Shown here one piece after another: positions 12,001-21,950 of a stretch of 64,000 nt of DNA (positions are counted from its first letter, which is position 1; every line of letters starts with the position of its first letter). Under the pieces are notes generated by a model, which worked only from the letters and a program-made list of their open reading frames with translations, searched no databases and was not told the DNA's origin. This stretch comes from Takakia lepidozioides (lineage: Eukaryota > Streptophyta > Takakiopsida > Takakiales > Takakiaceae). The stretch is from assembly GCA_030704615.1 (NCBI GenBank), contig CM060731.1, forward strand, positions 29,822,001 through 29,886,000, in the 5' to 3' direction. The translations under genes and the position numbers were made by a program.

Positions 12001-14578
12001 AGACAATCACCTTCTTCCAAGCCCCCTCCACATTCGCAACCCTTGCTGCCAGTTGTGGCCGAACTGCCTTTCCAACCTCTATGTCCTGCAACCCAGGCCA
12101 AGTGATGTGTTGCTCGATTTCAACTCAAATTGAAGAATTTTTTTCAAAAGGTGGAATCTGAATTAAGAGGTTTCAAACAGAGCCACACAACTCCCATTCA
12201 TATCTTGTGGTGATTCTCAAGATTCCAATAGTGTACCTGGCGCTTATGCCGCTTGTTGCGGTCACGAAGCTTTTCGCACACCAGCTTCAAGTCACAGGTG
12301 ACATTAAACACATCTGTCGCATCAGGGTGAAGCTCACTGAACACTGTTTTTTCGCTCACCCCCAGCTTCAAATCTGGAGCATCCCCCGAGCCCATTACAG
12401 ATAAATTCCTCCCTTAAATGCCTTAAATTAAGGTTGCGCATTCCCAGAAAATTTGTGTCAAAAGCCTCATTAAACTGCACCACACAGGTCATGATTCCCT
12501 AATCCGAGAAGTTTACTGATAAACCCCTTTAGGTTGTTTCAACTGCAGGACACATGTCTCCAAACCAGCCACACTTCTCTTTCTATTTGTGCCAAGAGCT
12601 TCTAGATCATGTGCGACACAGTCAAGTTCCCAGTGCACCACTTCCCACTTGGAGAACTTACCATGTAATCTATGAAATCCCAGGAAGTTTAGTGAACTAG
12701 ACCTTGATTCCTAAACCCTGCCTCTAACTTAGCTTAGAGAGAAGCTCGCCATACCAAAAGATTCGCCAGATATTGGCCTTGCAATGAGACTGGTGCTATG
12801 TGATCAAGATTAGAATTTTTGACATTCTATTGCCATGGGAAGAAAGCTCAGTTATGACCCTCCTCTCATTGACCATCAGATGTGTTTGGCATGCAGAAGC
12901 TCAACTCTTGAAGCCTTTCTGATTGACACAAAAGCAAATTTAACCAACTGAACGCAATGTGTGATGACTCATGACCTTCATGTTGCCAATAATAAGAGCA
13001 GGGTGCTGCAACCACCTACCCTTCAAAATGATCATGATGATCCATCGCATTTCCTGATGATTGGTCTTGCTTATTAGCTCCGAGAGCACAGCAGTCTTCT
13101 CCTCCCTGCAGGCAATAACCCTTTCAGATGCCCAGCAACAGATTTCCTAAAGGCCTGACTAGGACGACTAGATGGCCCACTGAGCTACTTGCCCCTGTGT
13201 TGCTCCCAGCCTAAGTATCATTTCGCCAAGGCACCGATGTGGAGATATTGGCCTGCAACTAGGTTGTTAAATAAAACAATTTCCCCAACCTTGATAACAA
13301 GAGTAACTGGTGCTCAATATTGAGAACAGAAAACCTTTACAAGTCTGAGACTACCCCTTCATAAGGAGATCCCCGGAAAGATGGGGCATGTCAGCAATCT
13401 GTGGGATTGGAAATCTAATTTCCTCCTAGCTATGCTAGGCTATGCAGGAGCTCTCCAAATTGGGGGCCAGAAATTCTGCATGAACACGAGATTTGCTCAC
13501 TGCACATGCTTGCCTCCAATAACCCTTCATGTCATCATTTTCTTCAGTTTGTTTGTTTCAGTGGGCATTCCATACATCAATGGACTGGCATTTGGAAGAA
13601 TTCTTGCCTGTTTTGACCTGCAGCCAGGCGGTCAAGAAGGTCATTGACGTCTTTGATTTTGAGGCCCCCAGATATTGCTTTCTGCCGCCTGTAAAGCACC
13701 TGCATTCCAACATTTCAAATACATCCATGACCCCAGGGGAAATCTTCCAAGTCAAGTTCAATTCCATGATGAATCCTCATGGTCCTAAACCCATGCGGTA
13801 AAAAGAGACAGTGTGCAAGAGAATGTCTAAATAGGCGACAACATAGCCTAGTTCACTAGCGATACCACAGACATCTACGACAGAGTAGAAGCCGGACGTG
13901 CAAAGTAAAGGTAAACATAGGTGTACTTTGAAAAACAGAGGAAAGCACAAAATAGCCAGTCTAATCCACAACATGCGCCCACCTTCAGACTTTGCCTGAG
14001 GCGTCACTCCTTCCTCCCTGGTAATGAGGTGGTTCACGAATTTCACTAAACAAGGTGGAATATGGTCAAATTGAGATTAAACATTTGCTGTTTTGTTGTG
14101 AAAGGTTGAAATCTTAGGGATTCTCTTACGTCAACATTCCGTCCAAGAGAATCACAAGCGAATTGTAGGCAAAACCAAAACTTGTCAACAATTCATAGCA
14201 TCCCAAATCCATGCGAGCATATCAACAGGTTTAGAAACACACCTCTGCAGCAACCATGGGGAAGTTGCCAGCATTGGCACCGGCACGCTGCCCACCCTTT
14301 CTCCAATTCAAGAGCTTCTGTGCGTCTGCCGAATCCTTGGCCAACCCTAGTGCATCTGTCAGAAATTTTGCGAGCACCGCTTCTTTTAATCCATAGTTAC
14401 CCCTCTCCTTGTCCAGCTCGGGAAGAATCAGACGCAGCGCGCTAAAGAATTGGTGGTCTGTATACACATGGTCCAGGAATGTGCGAATATGCTTGCGTTT
14501 TATTACACCTTTTTTGCTCCTGGCGACTGCGTCCAGCATGCTACATAGCACTGAAAACTGTACGGTCGCGTCGCTCAT
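64..14578 (-). CDS. LIG4: DNA ligase IV, 27 exons, C-terminal end off the window
   Basis: ATP-dependent ligase that seals double-strand breaks in nuclear non-homologous end joining with XRCC4. Exons: 14578-14241, 14017-13983, 13677-13608, 13105-13020, 12373-12237, 12085-12011, 11736-11645, 11430-11359, 11067-10988, 10641-10604, 10319-10157, 9685-9610, 9318-9194, 8888-8854, 8601-8543, 7557-7474, 7231-7139, 6991-6943, 6816-6729, 6517-6314, 5933-5808, 5351-5252, 4701-4596, 2568-2429, 2062-1898, 1595-1476, 390-64. Phases agree at every junction, giving about 1027 codons. The adenylation motif ECKFDGDR is in exon 7 (lysine near residue 258), preceded by the N-terminal DNA-binding domain and followed by the OB fold (EGVVLKDLDSKWEP, GKWLKLKPDY). 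BRCT1 spans exons 20-22, the XRCC4-binding linker exons 22-24, BRCT2 exons 24-26, and a basic Ser/Glu-rich tail exon 27. The final exon must lie left of base 1, because exon 27 ends in a donor site. All introns are GT-AG except intron 3. Co-linear with plant LIG4 from memory; family certain, individual junctions inferred by eye. Confidence 0.95.
571..690 (-). repeat. Short interspersed repeat, copy a (LIG4 intron 26)
   Basis: Reverse-oriented copy of a roughly 100-bp unit. The unit has a run of GAAAT repeats, then ACGTCCGCGGAAAGCTC, an imperfect palindrome AGCTCATAGAGCT, TTATGGGACAAAATGG and a GAGAGAGGAAACA tail. Other copies lie at 2160-2262, 2291-2406 and 10706-10820, with a decayed piece near 1102-1140. 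Confidence 0.7.
2160..2262 (+). repeat. Short interspersed repeat, copy b (LIG4 intron 24)
   Basis: Carries the same blocks as copy c with a few substitutions (TGTCCGCAGAAAGCTC, CTTATGGGACAAAATGG, GAGAGAGGAAACAAAA). It lies head-to-tail about 30 bp before copy c. Confidence 0.7.
2291..2406 (+). repeat. Short interspersed repeat, copy c (LIG4 intron 24)
   Basis: Best preserved copy: GAAAT array, ACGTCCGCGGAAAGCTC, palindromic AGCTCATAGAGCT, TTATGGGACAAAATGG, then GAGAGAGGAAACA. It lies less than 25 bp from the 3' end of LIG4 exon 24 (2429) and is antisense to the gene. Confidence 0.75.
2674..3700 (-). mobile_element. 5'-truncated LINE, family A, C-terminal ORF2 and 3' tail
   Basis: An open frame of 323 residues (3645-2674) begins with EYGSAIWVDN, typical of the segment after the reverse-transcriptase palm. 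It carries a Cys/His motif CPLCGQSEDSIHFLIHCP (zf-RVT-like) and runs into the family's 3' end (CTGACAGAGGTAGG, GGGCGCGGGGTC, GGCAAACAACGTCTTATGAG). The catalytic palm is missing, so it cannot move by itself. It sits in LIG4 intron 23 in the same orientation as the gene. The long uninterrupted frame suggests a recent insertion. Confidence 0.85.
3840..4460 (+). mobile_element. Older LINE family A fragments, opposite orientation
   Basis: Plus-strand remains of the same family. A 3' tail ends near 3972, then comes a decayed C-terminal coding piece (about 4000-4330: LGTRLKFKLMVGNLPLNNKQ, HFLIQCTGYSHQR), then a second tail at 4340-4450 ending CATGAGTACATTCT. The second Cys of the CPLCG motif is lost and the frame is short. 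With 2674-3700 it makes a tail-to-tail cluster in one LIG4 intron. Confidence 0.8.
10706..10820 (+). repeat. Short interspersed repeat, copy d (LIG4 intron 9)
   Basis: Same block order as copy c with AGCTCAAAGAGCT in the centre and AAAATGGAAAATACAAGAGAGAGG after it. It is antisense to LIG4. Confidence 0.75.
13106..13607 (-). other. Intron 3 of LIG4, apparent GC-AG intron
   Basis: Exon 3 has to run through codons reading LAAGQNR to match plant LIG4 (LASSENR in Arabidopsis, from memory). The only junction that keeps both this homology and the phase uses a GC donor (CAG|GCAAGA) with a normal CTGCAG acceptor. A GT donor 12 bases earlier (GCAG|GTCAAA) would break the frame with exon 4 and drop four residues. 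Confidence 0.75.
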
Positions 14579-14830
14579 CTTTCTGGATTCAACCTCCCGT
14601 TCACATCTGTTGTGGTTTCAACACGCAGGCCAGAGATCTTCCACAGACTTGTTCAAGTGTGGGAGACGACAACTAACGACAGGCTAGAAGATAGAAGAAG
14701 ACGAATTGTGGAGATTTGCGCTTCCGAATTGTCAACTTCAGGTAAAACCTTTCAAAATCCTTCTCCAAACCGATACAATCCAACTCTTTTGATACAATCC
14801 AACCCTAAACCCTAAACTCCTTTGAAGATT
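14579..14830 (-). promoter_or_regulatory. LIG4 upstream region with telo-box
   Basis: A telo-box (AACCCTAAACCCTAAAC at 14801-14817) lies about 225 bp upstream of the LIG4 start codon, next to a short repeat of GATACAATCCAA. Telo-boxes are frequent near transcription starts of plant replication and ribosomal genes. No clear TATA box is visible, so the start site is not assigned. Confidence 0.5.
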
Positions 14831-16090
14831 GTGGTGCGCTGCACACGATTTCTGCGAGAGGGGAAGAGCGAGAGACGTTAAACGCCCGGCGAGCAGACAG
14901 CACTCCAGAACTTGACGAGTAGAACCACTCCGTCCACTGGACAGACTCTCCATCCATTGACTATACTCACTATCCGCCAGTTAATACCTTTATCCGGTTA
15001 TCTCACACATCAACTAGAGCTGTACGATCGCCGGCGGGTCGCCGGCGAAGGTTGCCGACATAATAACCCCGCAGTACCCGGACAGGCTAGTCACTGCCAC
15101 GTGGAGATCAGGCTGCTACCTCAGGTATGAGGTGGATACATTCAAATTTTTTTTCCTTAAGTTTTTTCGTTATTTTCTTCTTTTATTAAAAAGGCCAAAA
15201 TCAAAAAAAAAATATATATTAAAAAAAATCAAACCACCAGTCACTAGCTGGATAGTGATTTTGGGTTCAAATCCTGCTATCTTGTCAGGTGTGGTATAAT
15301 CTTCTCCCCCTTCCCTTTGGACGCTGTTCCTTGTGCCTTGTGCTGAGCGCCTCATGGAAGGTTTAGTGTCCACTATAATTAAGGGGCATGCGGGCGCTCT
15401 TGGGTATTTCCCTTTCTTTAAAATTTAAGAAAAAAACAAAAACAAGCGGCTCGCTCGTCGGCTAATCGCTCTTCTTAGTTGATGAGATATATTGGTAGCA
15501 AAAAATATGATTATGAAATTTAAAAACAATAAATACAAGTTTTGTGGTACGTCCAATATGCTTTTGTTTGATACAATAGAAATAATATCGTTGAGGCACA
15601 TTGGTCCAAACGTGATCTAATTGAGAGCCATATGCGGTGCTTATAATTTTTGAATTGTAGTTGCATGATTGTTGACAGAGAATTATTTTATAAAATATCT
15701 ACTCTAGATATTTTCAATACTATTGTTGAAAAATAAATATAAAATTTGTTTATGTTTCGTATTTTTTGTATATCTAAAAAAAGAAACCAATTTTTGTTTT
15801 GAAAAGGGGACTGAGGGATGAAGCACTGGAACAAAATTAAAAACAAATTGATCACAAAAAAACATACAACCTCAATAATTGATAATAGTGGATTAGGTAA
15901 AGCATTTCCTATGAATGGTTCAAAATTCGAATGTGTTTTCACAACCATCCGCCATACTACAACGGGCAGTTGAGTTCATATTTGTATAATGCCTAAGCCT
16001 CCAATTTATTTTGTCATAGGGGAATCCACAAATTGGGAGAGCATCTAATAGTTGAGAAAGTTGGAGGACCGGACTCTGTACGAATCATAA
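14831..16090. other. Intergenic, AT-rich, no gene seen
   Basis: Between the LIG4 leader and the LTR element. Apart from the SINE-like piece it has long A/T runs (15140-15230, 15420-15900) and no coding-like frame. Confidence 0.6.
15263..15300 (+). repeat. SINE-like piece with pol III B-box, copy 1
   Basis: Contains GGGTTCAAATCCTGCT, a B-box as in the tRNA T-arm, followed by GTGTGGTATAAT. The same arrangement occurs on the minus strand at 26760-26721. No A-box or cloverleaf is convincing, so this is a tRNA-derived retroposon remnant, not a tRNA gene. Confidence 0.45.
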
Positions 16091-16737
16091 TGTCTATCAC
16101 GGACATAGCCCAGAAGAACTTACCAGGAGTAAATACCAGAAGTTACCAAGTTACCAAGTTACCAAGTTACCATGTTACTAAAAGTTATCATGATTTACCA
16201 TGATCTACCATGATTTACCATTACTTACCAATTTACCAAGAGTTTACCAAATTACCAAGAATAATTTGGCAAACTGCTCAGGAAGCTTCATTTGGAGGAA
16301 ACTTCTTCGTCAAGATACCTCATTTGTTTAAGGAAGCTTCTTCATCAAGAAACCTTTGTTTAATCTTGAAAACTTCTCCAGCAAGAAACCTCCATAGGGA
16401 AGCTTCTTAGTAGCCAGTATATATAAGAGGCGAGACTGGATTCTCTTCAGTCTCACCAACACCAGTTCAAGCTACTCTTATTTCCAATTCCCAGTATTCC
16501 AGTCCAGTTCCCAGTACCCTAGTCCAGTTTCCAATATCCGGTACTCCAGTCCAGTTTCCAGCATTCCAGTATTCAAGTCGTGATCCAATATATTGTACTT
16601 TTGTTCATTGTTATAAAGATCGTCTTGATTCATATTTACTCATCATGCATTCGGCCACGCCGACCTTGACTCTTGTCTAGTCTTGTTCATCTAGTCTGAT
16701 CTCTTGTTTGTGTTCGGTCATGTTCTCGTCCTTGACA
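16091..16737 (+). repeat. 5' LTR (647 bp)
   Basis: Starts TGTCTATC and ends CTTGACA, so it has TGTC/GACA inverted ends. Inside are many copies of a TTACCAAG/TTTACCA motif (16140-16260), a TATA box (TATATATAA at 16418-16426) and several CCAGT repeats (16480-16570). A polymerase II start is expected about 30 bp after the TATA box, near 16448. The left edge is inferred from the terminal dinucleotides; no second LTR exists to confirm it. Confidence 0.7.
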
Positions 16738-16754
16738 GTTTGGCGAGACTAAAG
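16738..16754 (+). other. Primer-binding site, probably self-primed
   Basis: The bases directly after the LTR (GTTTGGCGAGACTAAAG) are not an obvious match to an initiator Met-tRNA 3' end. Their reverse complement matches the predicted 5' end of the element's own RNA at 16446-16459 (TTCAGTCTCACCAA) with two mismatches. This is the arrangement known from Tf1 and sushi elements, whose RNA 5' end primes reverse transcription. Confidence 0.55.
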
Positions 16755-16774
16755 TTTGTTCCTTAGTAGTTAAG

Positions 16775-17815
16775 ATGGAAGGCACATTTGCGGAAACGGT
16801 CGTCACATTGCAGAGTCTTCAGCTCCAGATGCAAGAACTTCGTACCTCTACCGCCCAATTGCAAGCTAATCAGTCTCAAGATCTTGGTAACATTCTCCAC
16901 AATTTGCAACAACAAATTTCAGAGTTAAAGGAGTCGAACAATGGATCTTCGACCATACGAGTCCCTATTGCAATAGCTCATACTGCAACGGTTCCTCTTC
17001 AACAGATTACGAAAGAACCAAAGATCAGCATGCCCAAGAAATTTGATGGGACAAGATTAAAATTTCGTGGTTTTGTTCAACAAGTACGACTGTTCCTACG
17101 ACTACATCCACAACGCTACCCCGATGAAGGTATTCAAGTGGGATTCGTGGGCACCATTTTATCAGACACTGCTCTATCTTGGTTTGCACCGCTATTAGAA
17201 AAAAAATCGCATTTACTATATAATTTTGAAGCATTCATGTCCGAGTTCACTGCAACGTTTAGAGAGAATGATAGAGAGAAAGTTGCAGAGACAAAGATGC
17301 GAAATCTTCGACAATGAGCACGTCCTGCTTCCGTTTATGCTACCAAATTTCGACAACTTGCGTGCGATCTCGACTAGAATGAGAAGAGCCTCAATAGTCA
17401 GTTTCGATGTGGGCCAAAAGATGATGTAAAAGATTTGTTGCTGATAATGTCAAACGTGAGTACACTGAGCGAATTCATCACGCAAGTCATTGCATGCGAT
17501 AATTGTTTGTTCGAAAGACGTCAAGAGAAGCGATCTGGATGGTCGACGACGCACCATGCCGCTACTACTACGGCACCAAACACAACGATCCATCAGACAT
17601 TCGGTAATGATCTTATGCAGATTGATGTTGTCCGATTCAAGCCATTGACGCCACAAGAAAAACAAAGATGGCGCTTAAATGGATTATGCCTTTATTGGAG
17701 AGAAGATGATCACATAACATTAAACTGCCCTAACAAGAAAATATTCAAAGCTCGAGGCACAACTCAGGTGTTCAATACGAGGAGGTCGGAAAACGAAGAT
17801 GTCAAATCACAGTAG
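16775..17815 (+). pseudogene. gag of the LTR element
   Basis: Begins with a coiled-coil-like stretch rich in Gln/Leu (residues 1-60), followed by the Ty3-type capsid core (FDGTRLKFRGF, ALSWFAPLLE). A stop at 17315-17317 and a frameshift near 17430 break it. Downstream (17435-17815) a CCHC-like knuckle is degraded: LYWREDDHITLNCP has its first Cys replaced by Tyr/Trp context. Not functional. Confidence 0.85.
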
Positions 17816-17935
17816 GGACCATGCGGCTGGACACCCCAAATTCCTCACCAAAAAAAGGTCTATTTCTACCTTCAGACCCTGTACCTTGTTTCACAGTTCC
17901 AGTAAAGATCTAGATCAGGATGCAATTGAGATATC

Positions 17936-18230
17936 TCCGTAGAAGCACTTTTGGACTATGACGCTTCAACGTGTTTTATTGACAAAAACTTTGCGAAATA
18001 ACACAATTTAACACTCGTAAGAAAGAAATTTTCGGCCCTTGTTGAAGTCATCGATGGACGACCGTTAGCATCTAGAAATATTGACCATAAAACTCAACCC
18101 CTTGAAGTGAAGCTTAAAAATCAAACATCACAGATTGTTTTCAATGTCATCCAGTCTCCAACAAATCCTGTGATCATTGGACTTCCCTGGTTTGTACTTC
18201 ATAATCCTGACATCGACTGGCGATCATGAG
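17936..18230 (+). pseudogene. Protease region of the LTR element
   Basis: The frame reads EALLDYDASTCFID, which fits the aspartic-protease motif D-S/T-G-A-S with Gly replaced by Asp. It is followed by PVIIGLPWFVLHNPDIDW, the conserved flap/linker before reverse transcriptase. A stop follows at about 18228. Unlikely to be active. Confidence 0.75.
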
Positions 18231-18301
18231 CAATTTCGGTAAGACAAAAATGCAAAAGTACCAAAGGTATTCAACTCCTGTTTCTTGGAGCTAGAGCCTT
18301 C

Positions 18302-19640
18302 ATGAGAGCTACGAAGAAAGACGCGACATTTGCACTTTATGCGACTCCGATCAAAACCACAACAAACCAAGGTACTTCGACATTACCCACTCAATATCAA
18401 GATTTCAAGGATGTCTACGAGAAGAAAAATGCAGACATGTTGCCAGAACATCGACCTTATGATTGTGCAATTGAGTTGCAAGAAGAAGCTCAACCACCAT
18501 TTGGCCCGATCTACAATTTATCTCAGATGGAGCTGGCTGCTTTACGCGAATACATTGATGAAAATTTGTCAAAGAATTTCATTCGACATTCGAAATTACC
18601 CGCGGGAGCACCTATCTTATTTGTGAAGAAGAAAGACGAATCGTAACGCATGTGAGTGGACTATCGTGGGCTCAACAAAGTCACTATACAAAATCGTTAT
18701 CCACTACCACTGATTTTCGGACTCCTCGAACAACTTAGATGAGCAAATTTTTTCACAAAGATCGACTTGAGAGGAGCTTACAACCTTGTACGAATAAAAG
18801 AAGGAGACGAATGGAAAACTGCTTTTCGCACAAGGTACGGACATTTCAAATACAGTGTTATGCTTTTCGGTCTTACAAATGCTCCAGCAATTTTTCAACA
18901 CATCATGAATAACATCTTTCGAGATTTTTTAGATGACTTTGTAGTCATCTATTTGGACGACATTTTGATATTTTCACAGAATGAAGAAGAACATGGTTGT
19001 CATGTACGCCTTGTTCTTGATAAATTGAGGGAAAAAAACCCATATGTCAAGTTGAAAAAATCTCTTTTCCACCAATCTGAGGTCGAATTTCTGGGCTACA
19101 TTACTTCCGACAAATGAGTTTTTATGGATCAGAAGAAAATACAAACCATCATCGAGTGGATTAAACCAACTTCGATCCGAGCTGTACAATATTTTCTAGG
19201 ATTTGCAAATTTCTATAGAATCTTCATCAAAGACTACTTCAAAATTGCTGCACCATTGACACGACTCACAGGGAATGACAAATTTGTATGGGACGAGAAG
19301 GCCGACCAAACATTTGAAAGGCTGAAGCAGACATTTACAACGGCTCCAATACTAGTACATACAGACCCATCTAAACCATTCTTTTTGGAAGCAAATGCAT
19401 CGGACTTTGCACTTGGCTCGGTACTCTCTCAATATGGTACAGATGGCCGATTTCACCCTGTTGGTTCTCATTCTCGCAAATTTTTTCCGCTGCGGAGATC
19501 AATTATGAAATCCATGACAAAGAACTTCAAGAGATTATTGATGCTTTTGAGGAGTGGCGTCATCTATTGGAGAGAGCTAAATATCAAGTCACACCCTATA
19601 CTGATCATAAAAACCTCGAGTATTTTATGAGTGCTCGTGT
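18302..19640 (+). pseudogene. Reverse transcriptase and RNase H of the LTR element
   Basis: Contains the pre-palm region (LPEHRPYDCAIEL, PAGAPILFVKKKDES), the palm motif [11 protein letters not shown] with the YLDD active site, and then the RNase H region (FFLEANASDFALGSVLSQYG). In-frame stops at 18644, about 18739 and 19115, and a frameshift after 19470, separate the pieces. Catalytic residues survive although the frame does not, consistent with moderately recent death. Confidence 0.9.
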
Positions 19641-19989
19641 TTTGAATCGACATCAAGCGCGATAAAGTATGTCACTAGCAAGGTTTGATTTTGTTATTAC
19701 CTACCGTCCCGGAAATCTTCAAGGAAAACCAGATGCTCTTTCTCGACGATCGTAACTTGCGCCAAAAGAAGGGGATGCAGCTTTTGACCAACAGAAATTC
19801 AACATCTTGAAACCAGCAAATTTCCAAATGAATATGCTATCCATATTCACCTATGACGATATAGAGATCATAAATGAGATTCATGGAGCACTGAAAAGCG
19901 ACAAATTTGCTACGACACTACGAAGTCAATTAAATTGACCTCGAGACAACCCACATGTTACAAACGACTTTGAATTCAAAGATGACTAC

Positions 19990-20712
19990 TTTATTTCAAG
20001 GGACTTCTCTATGTACCTCCAAGACCTACACAACTTCGAATTCTTCAAACATGTCATGATCTTTCGGCTGTAGGACATTTCGACTTCAACAAAACAATGG
20101 AATTGATATCCAGGGACTACTGGTGGCCGCAGTTGTGGAAACTCATGAAAAAATTTATAAAATCTTACGACACGTGTGCTAGAACGAAGGGACCACGACA
20201 TCAATCTTACGCCCTTTTTCAACCATTACCCATTCCCAAGGGTCCATGGTCGTCCGTGTCTATGGACTTTATTACGCACCTTCCAATGTCCAAGACCACC
20301 GATTCAATCTTTGTTATTGTAGATCGTTTTACGAAGATGACACATTTCATTCTATGTGATAAGACGGTTACTGGCGAGGAAACTGCAAGACTCTTCCTCA
20401 ATAATATCTACCGCATTCATGGACTCCCGAAAGACATCGTATCTGATCGATGACCACAGTTCATATCAAATTTCTGGAGGGGATTATTTCACATATTGAA
20501 TACGAAGATCAACCTCTCTACAACTAATCATCCACAGACTGATGGTCAAACCGAACGTGTCAACCAGATTTTGGAGCAGTATCTTCGTTGTACGATAAAT
20601 TATCACCAAGATAATTGGACGGACCTTTTGTCATTGGCTGAGTTTGCCTACAACAACAATATACATTCTTCGACCAAACAAACTCCATTTTTCTCCAATT
20701 ATGGTCATCATC
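19990..20712 (+). pseudogene. Integrase of the LTR element, truncated
   Basis: The zinc-binding region (RDYWWPQLWKLMKKFI, then YDTCARTKG) has its first Cys changed to Tyr. The catalytic core is recognisable: Asp in SMDFITHLP, Asp in DIVSDR followed by a stop, and Glu in GQTERVNQ. The frame ends near NYGHH at about 20712 without a C-terminal or chromodomain, where the minus-strand MULE begins. Confidence 0.88.
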
Positions 20713-21182
20713 GCCCAGTCAACTCCCATATGAGCCAATCGACTCTTCGACCGGTCATTTTGCCTTTGCCCATATTAAGTCTCGCCTTTAAGTTTCCATG
20801 ATATGCCTCGATGTTTGCATTAGTATCTTGGCTTGCTTGTGGAATGTTGCGGGCAGCCGTACACCACATAGCCATTTTGGGAACCCAGTACACATGAATT
20901 TGGTGGACGAACAACTGACCAGCATGATATTTCTTTTTCATTGCCTTCAATTTTTTCTTAACCCATTTCACAGTTTCGTCTTCTTTCTGCGGTCCACCTC
21001 TGTAGTACAGTCGCCCATATCTGCCAACAATTTCGAGGATGTTCCTAGATCACTGATTTTCTGGCATGATTGCTTGACCCAACCCTTCCGTACATACCAT
21101 AGGCAAAGAAAAATGCATACTGCTGTGAAAACAGACCTGCATGTGGCCACAAAGTCAGAAGTGCCTGAACCGGGCATTCGTA

Positions 21183-21363
21183 TTCAGCACTGCCACAAGG
21201 GTGAGACCAAACAGGGTAGACCAAATAGGGCAAACCATATAGCAGACCCTAAAGCGGACCATAAGGCATACCATAGGGCAGACCATAGGGCATATCAAAC
21301 TCCCAGGGCACCTCACCCTATGCACCAAACTCCTTGGGAACCCTCGGCAGACGCTCAATGCTG

Positions 21364-21397
<34 letters not shown>

Positions 21398-21550
21398 AGA
21401 AGAAGGAAGAAGAAGAGGGAGGGCCATAAGGCAGACCATAGGGCAGAATGAGATGTGGCATACCGGATTCAGTACCGCCACAAGCGTGAGACCAGACAGG
21501 GCAGACCTTGCAGCGGACCATATAGCAGACCATAGGGCAGATTGAGATGG
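21183..21550. repeat. Repeat block inside MULE-1
   Basis: Many degenerate copies of GGGCAGACCATA/AAGGCAGACCATA, a GA microsatellite (21368-21396) and a repeated segment: ATTCAG-AC-GCCACAAG-GTGAGACCA appears at about 21183 and again at about 21468, so roughly 285 bp was duplicated. It separates NAFIVDDVEAEINAIR from LCLWYVRKGW of the transposase. Confidence 0.7.
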
Positions 21551-21830
21551 CATACCGGATTGCATTGATTTCTGCTTCAACGTCGTCGACAATGAAGGCA
21601 TTTGGCCGCCAGGTGGGCTTTTCCTGAAGGAGGGCATCACGCTATGCTAGCATCAACGGGATAAGATCTGATGTTCGATTGCGTGCTGACAATATGTATG
21701 CAACCGGAATTCCGTTTAACCATTGGTCGAACACTATCAACGTGTACAAGGGGAACTGCATGAAATGACAATTTGTAATTATCAGACCAGTGTCGTACCG
21801 ACATGGCCTATTTTAACAAGGTGTACTAGC

Positions 21831-21950
21831 ACAGGGTCTACTACAATAGGGTGAAAACGCACATGGTGTACTGCAACTTGGTGAACACGCACAAGGTGTA
21901 CTGCAACTTGGTGAATACGCACAGGGTCTACTGTAACAGGGTGAACACGC
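21831..21950. repeat. Four 30-bp tandem repeats inside MULE-1
   Basis: Units start at 21831, 21861, 21891 and 21921. Each is close to ACAnGGTsTACTGCAACnnGGTGAACACGC. Related half-units continue on both sides (21790-21830, 21950-22030). They split the transposase between DATFGTN and the VFDQW motif. Confidence 0.85.

Larger units (their letters stand above)
16091..20712 (+). mobile_element. Degenerate Ty3/gypsy LTR retrotransposon, 5' LTR to integrase, 3' end lost
   Basis: Order is 5' LTR, adjacent primer-binding site, gag, protease, reverse transcriptase, RNase H, integrase: the Ty3/gypsy order. Stops and frameshifts interrupt every domain. The 3' part and 3' LTR are missing; the integrase frame ends at about 20712, where minus-strand MULE sequence starts. 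Wording of the gag (PKKFDGTRLKFRGFVQQVRL) and of the pre-RT region (HRPYDCAIEL, FVKKKDES) recalls fungal and vertebrate (sushi-type) chromoviruses more than common angiosperm lineages. That comparison is from memory. Confidence 0.9.

Noticed and set aside
16140-16260. CRISPR-like or satellite array (TTACCAAG repeats)
   Set aside because: Irregular short motifs inside a plant LTR, with no spacers of fixed length.
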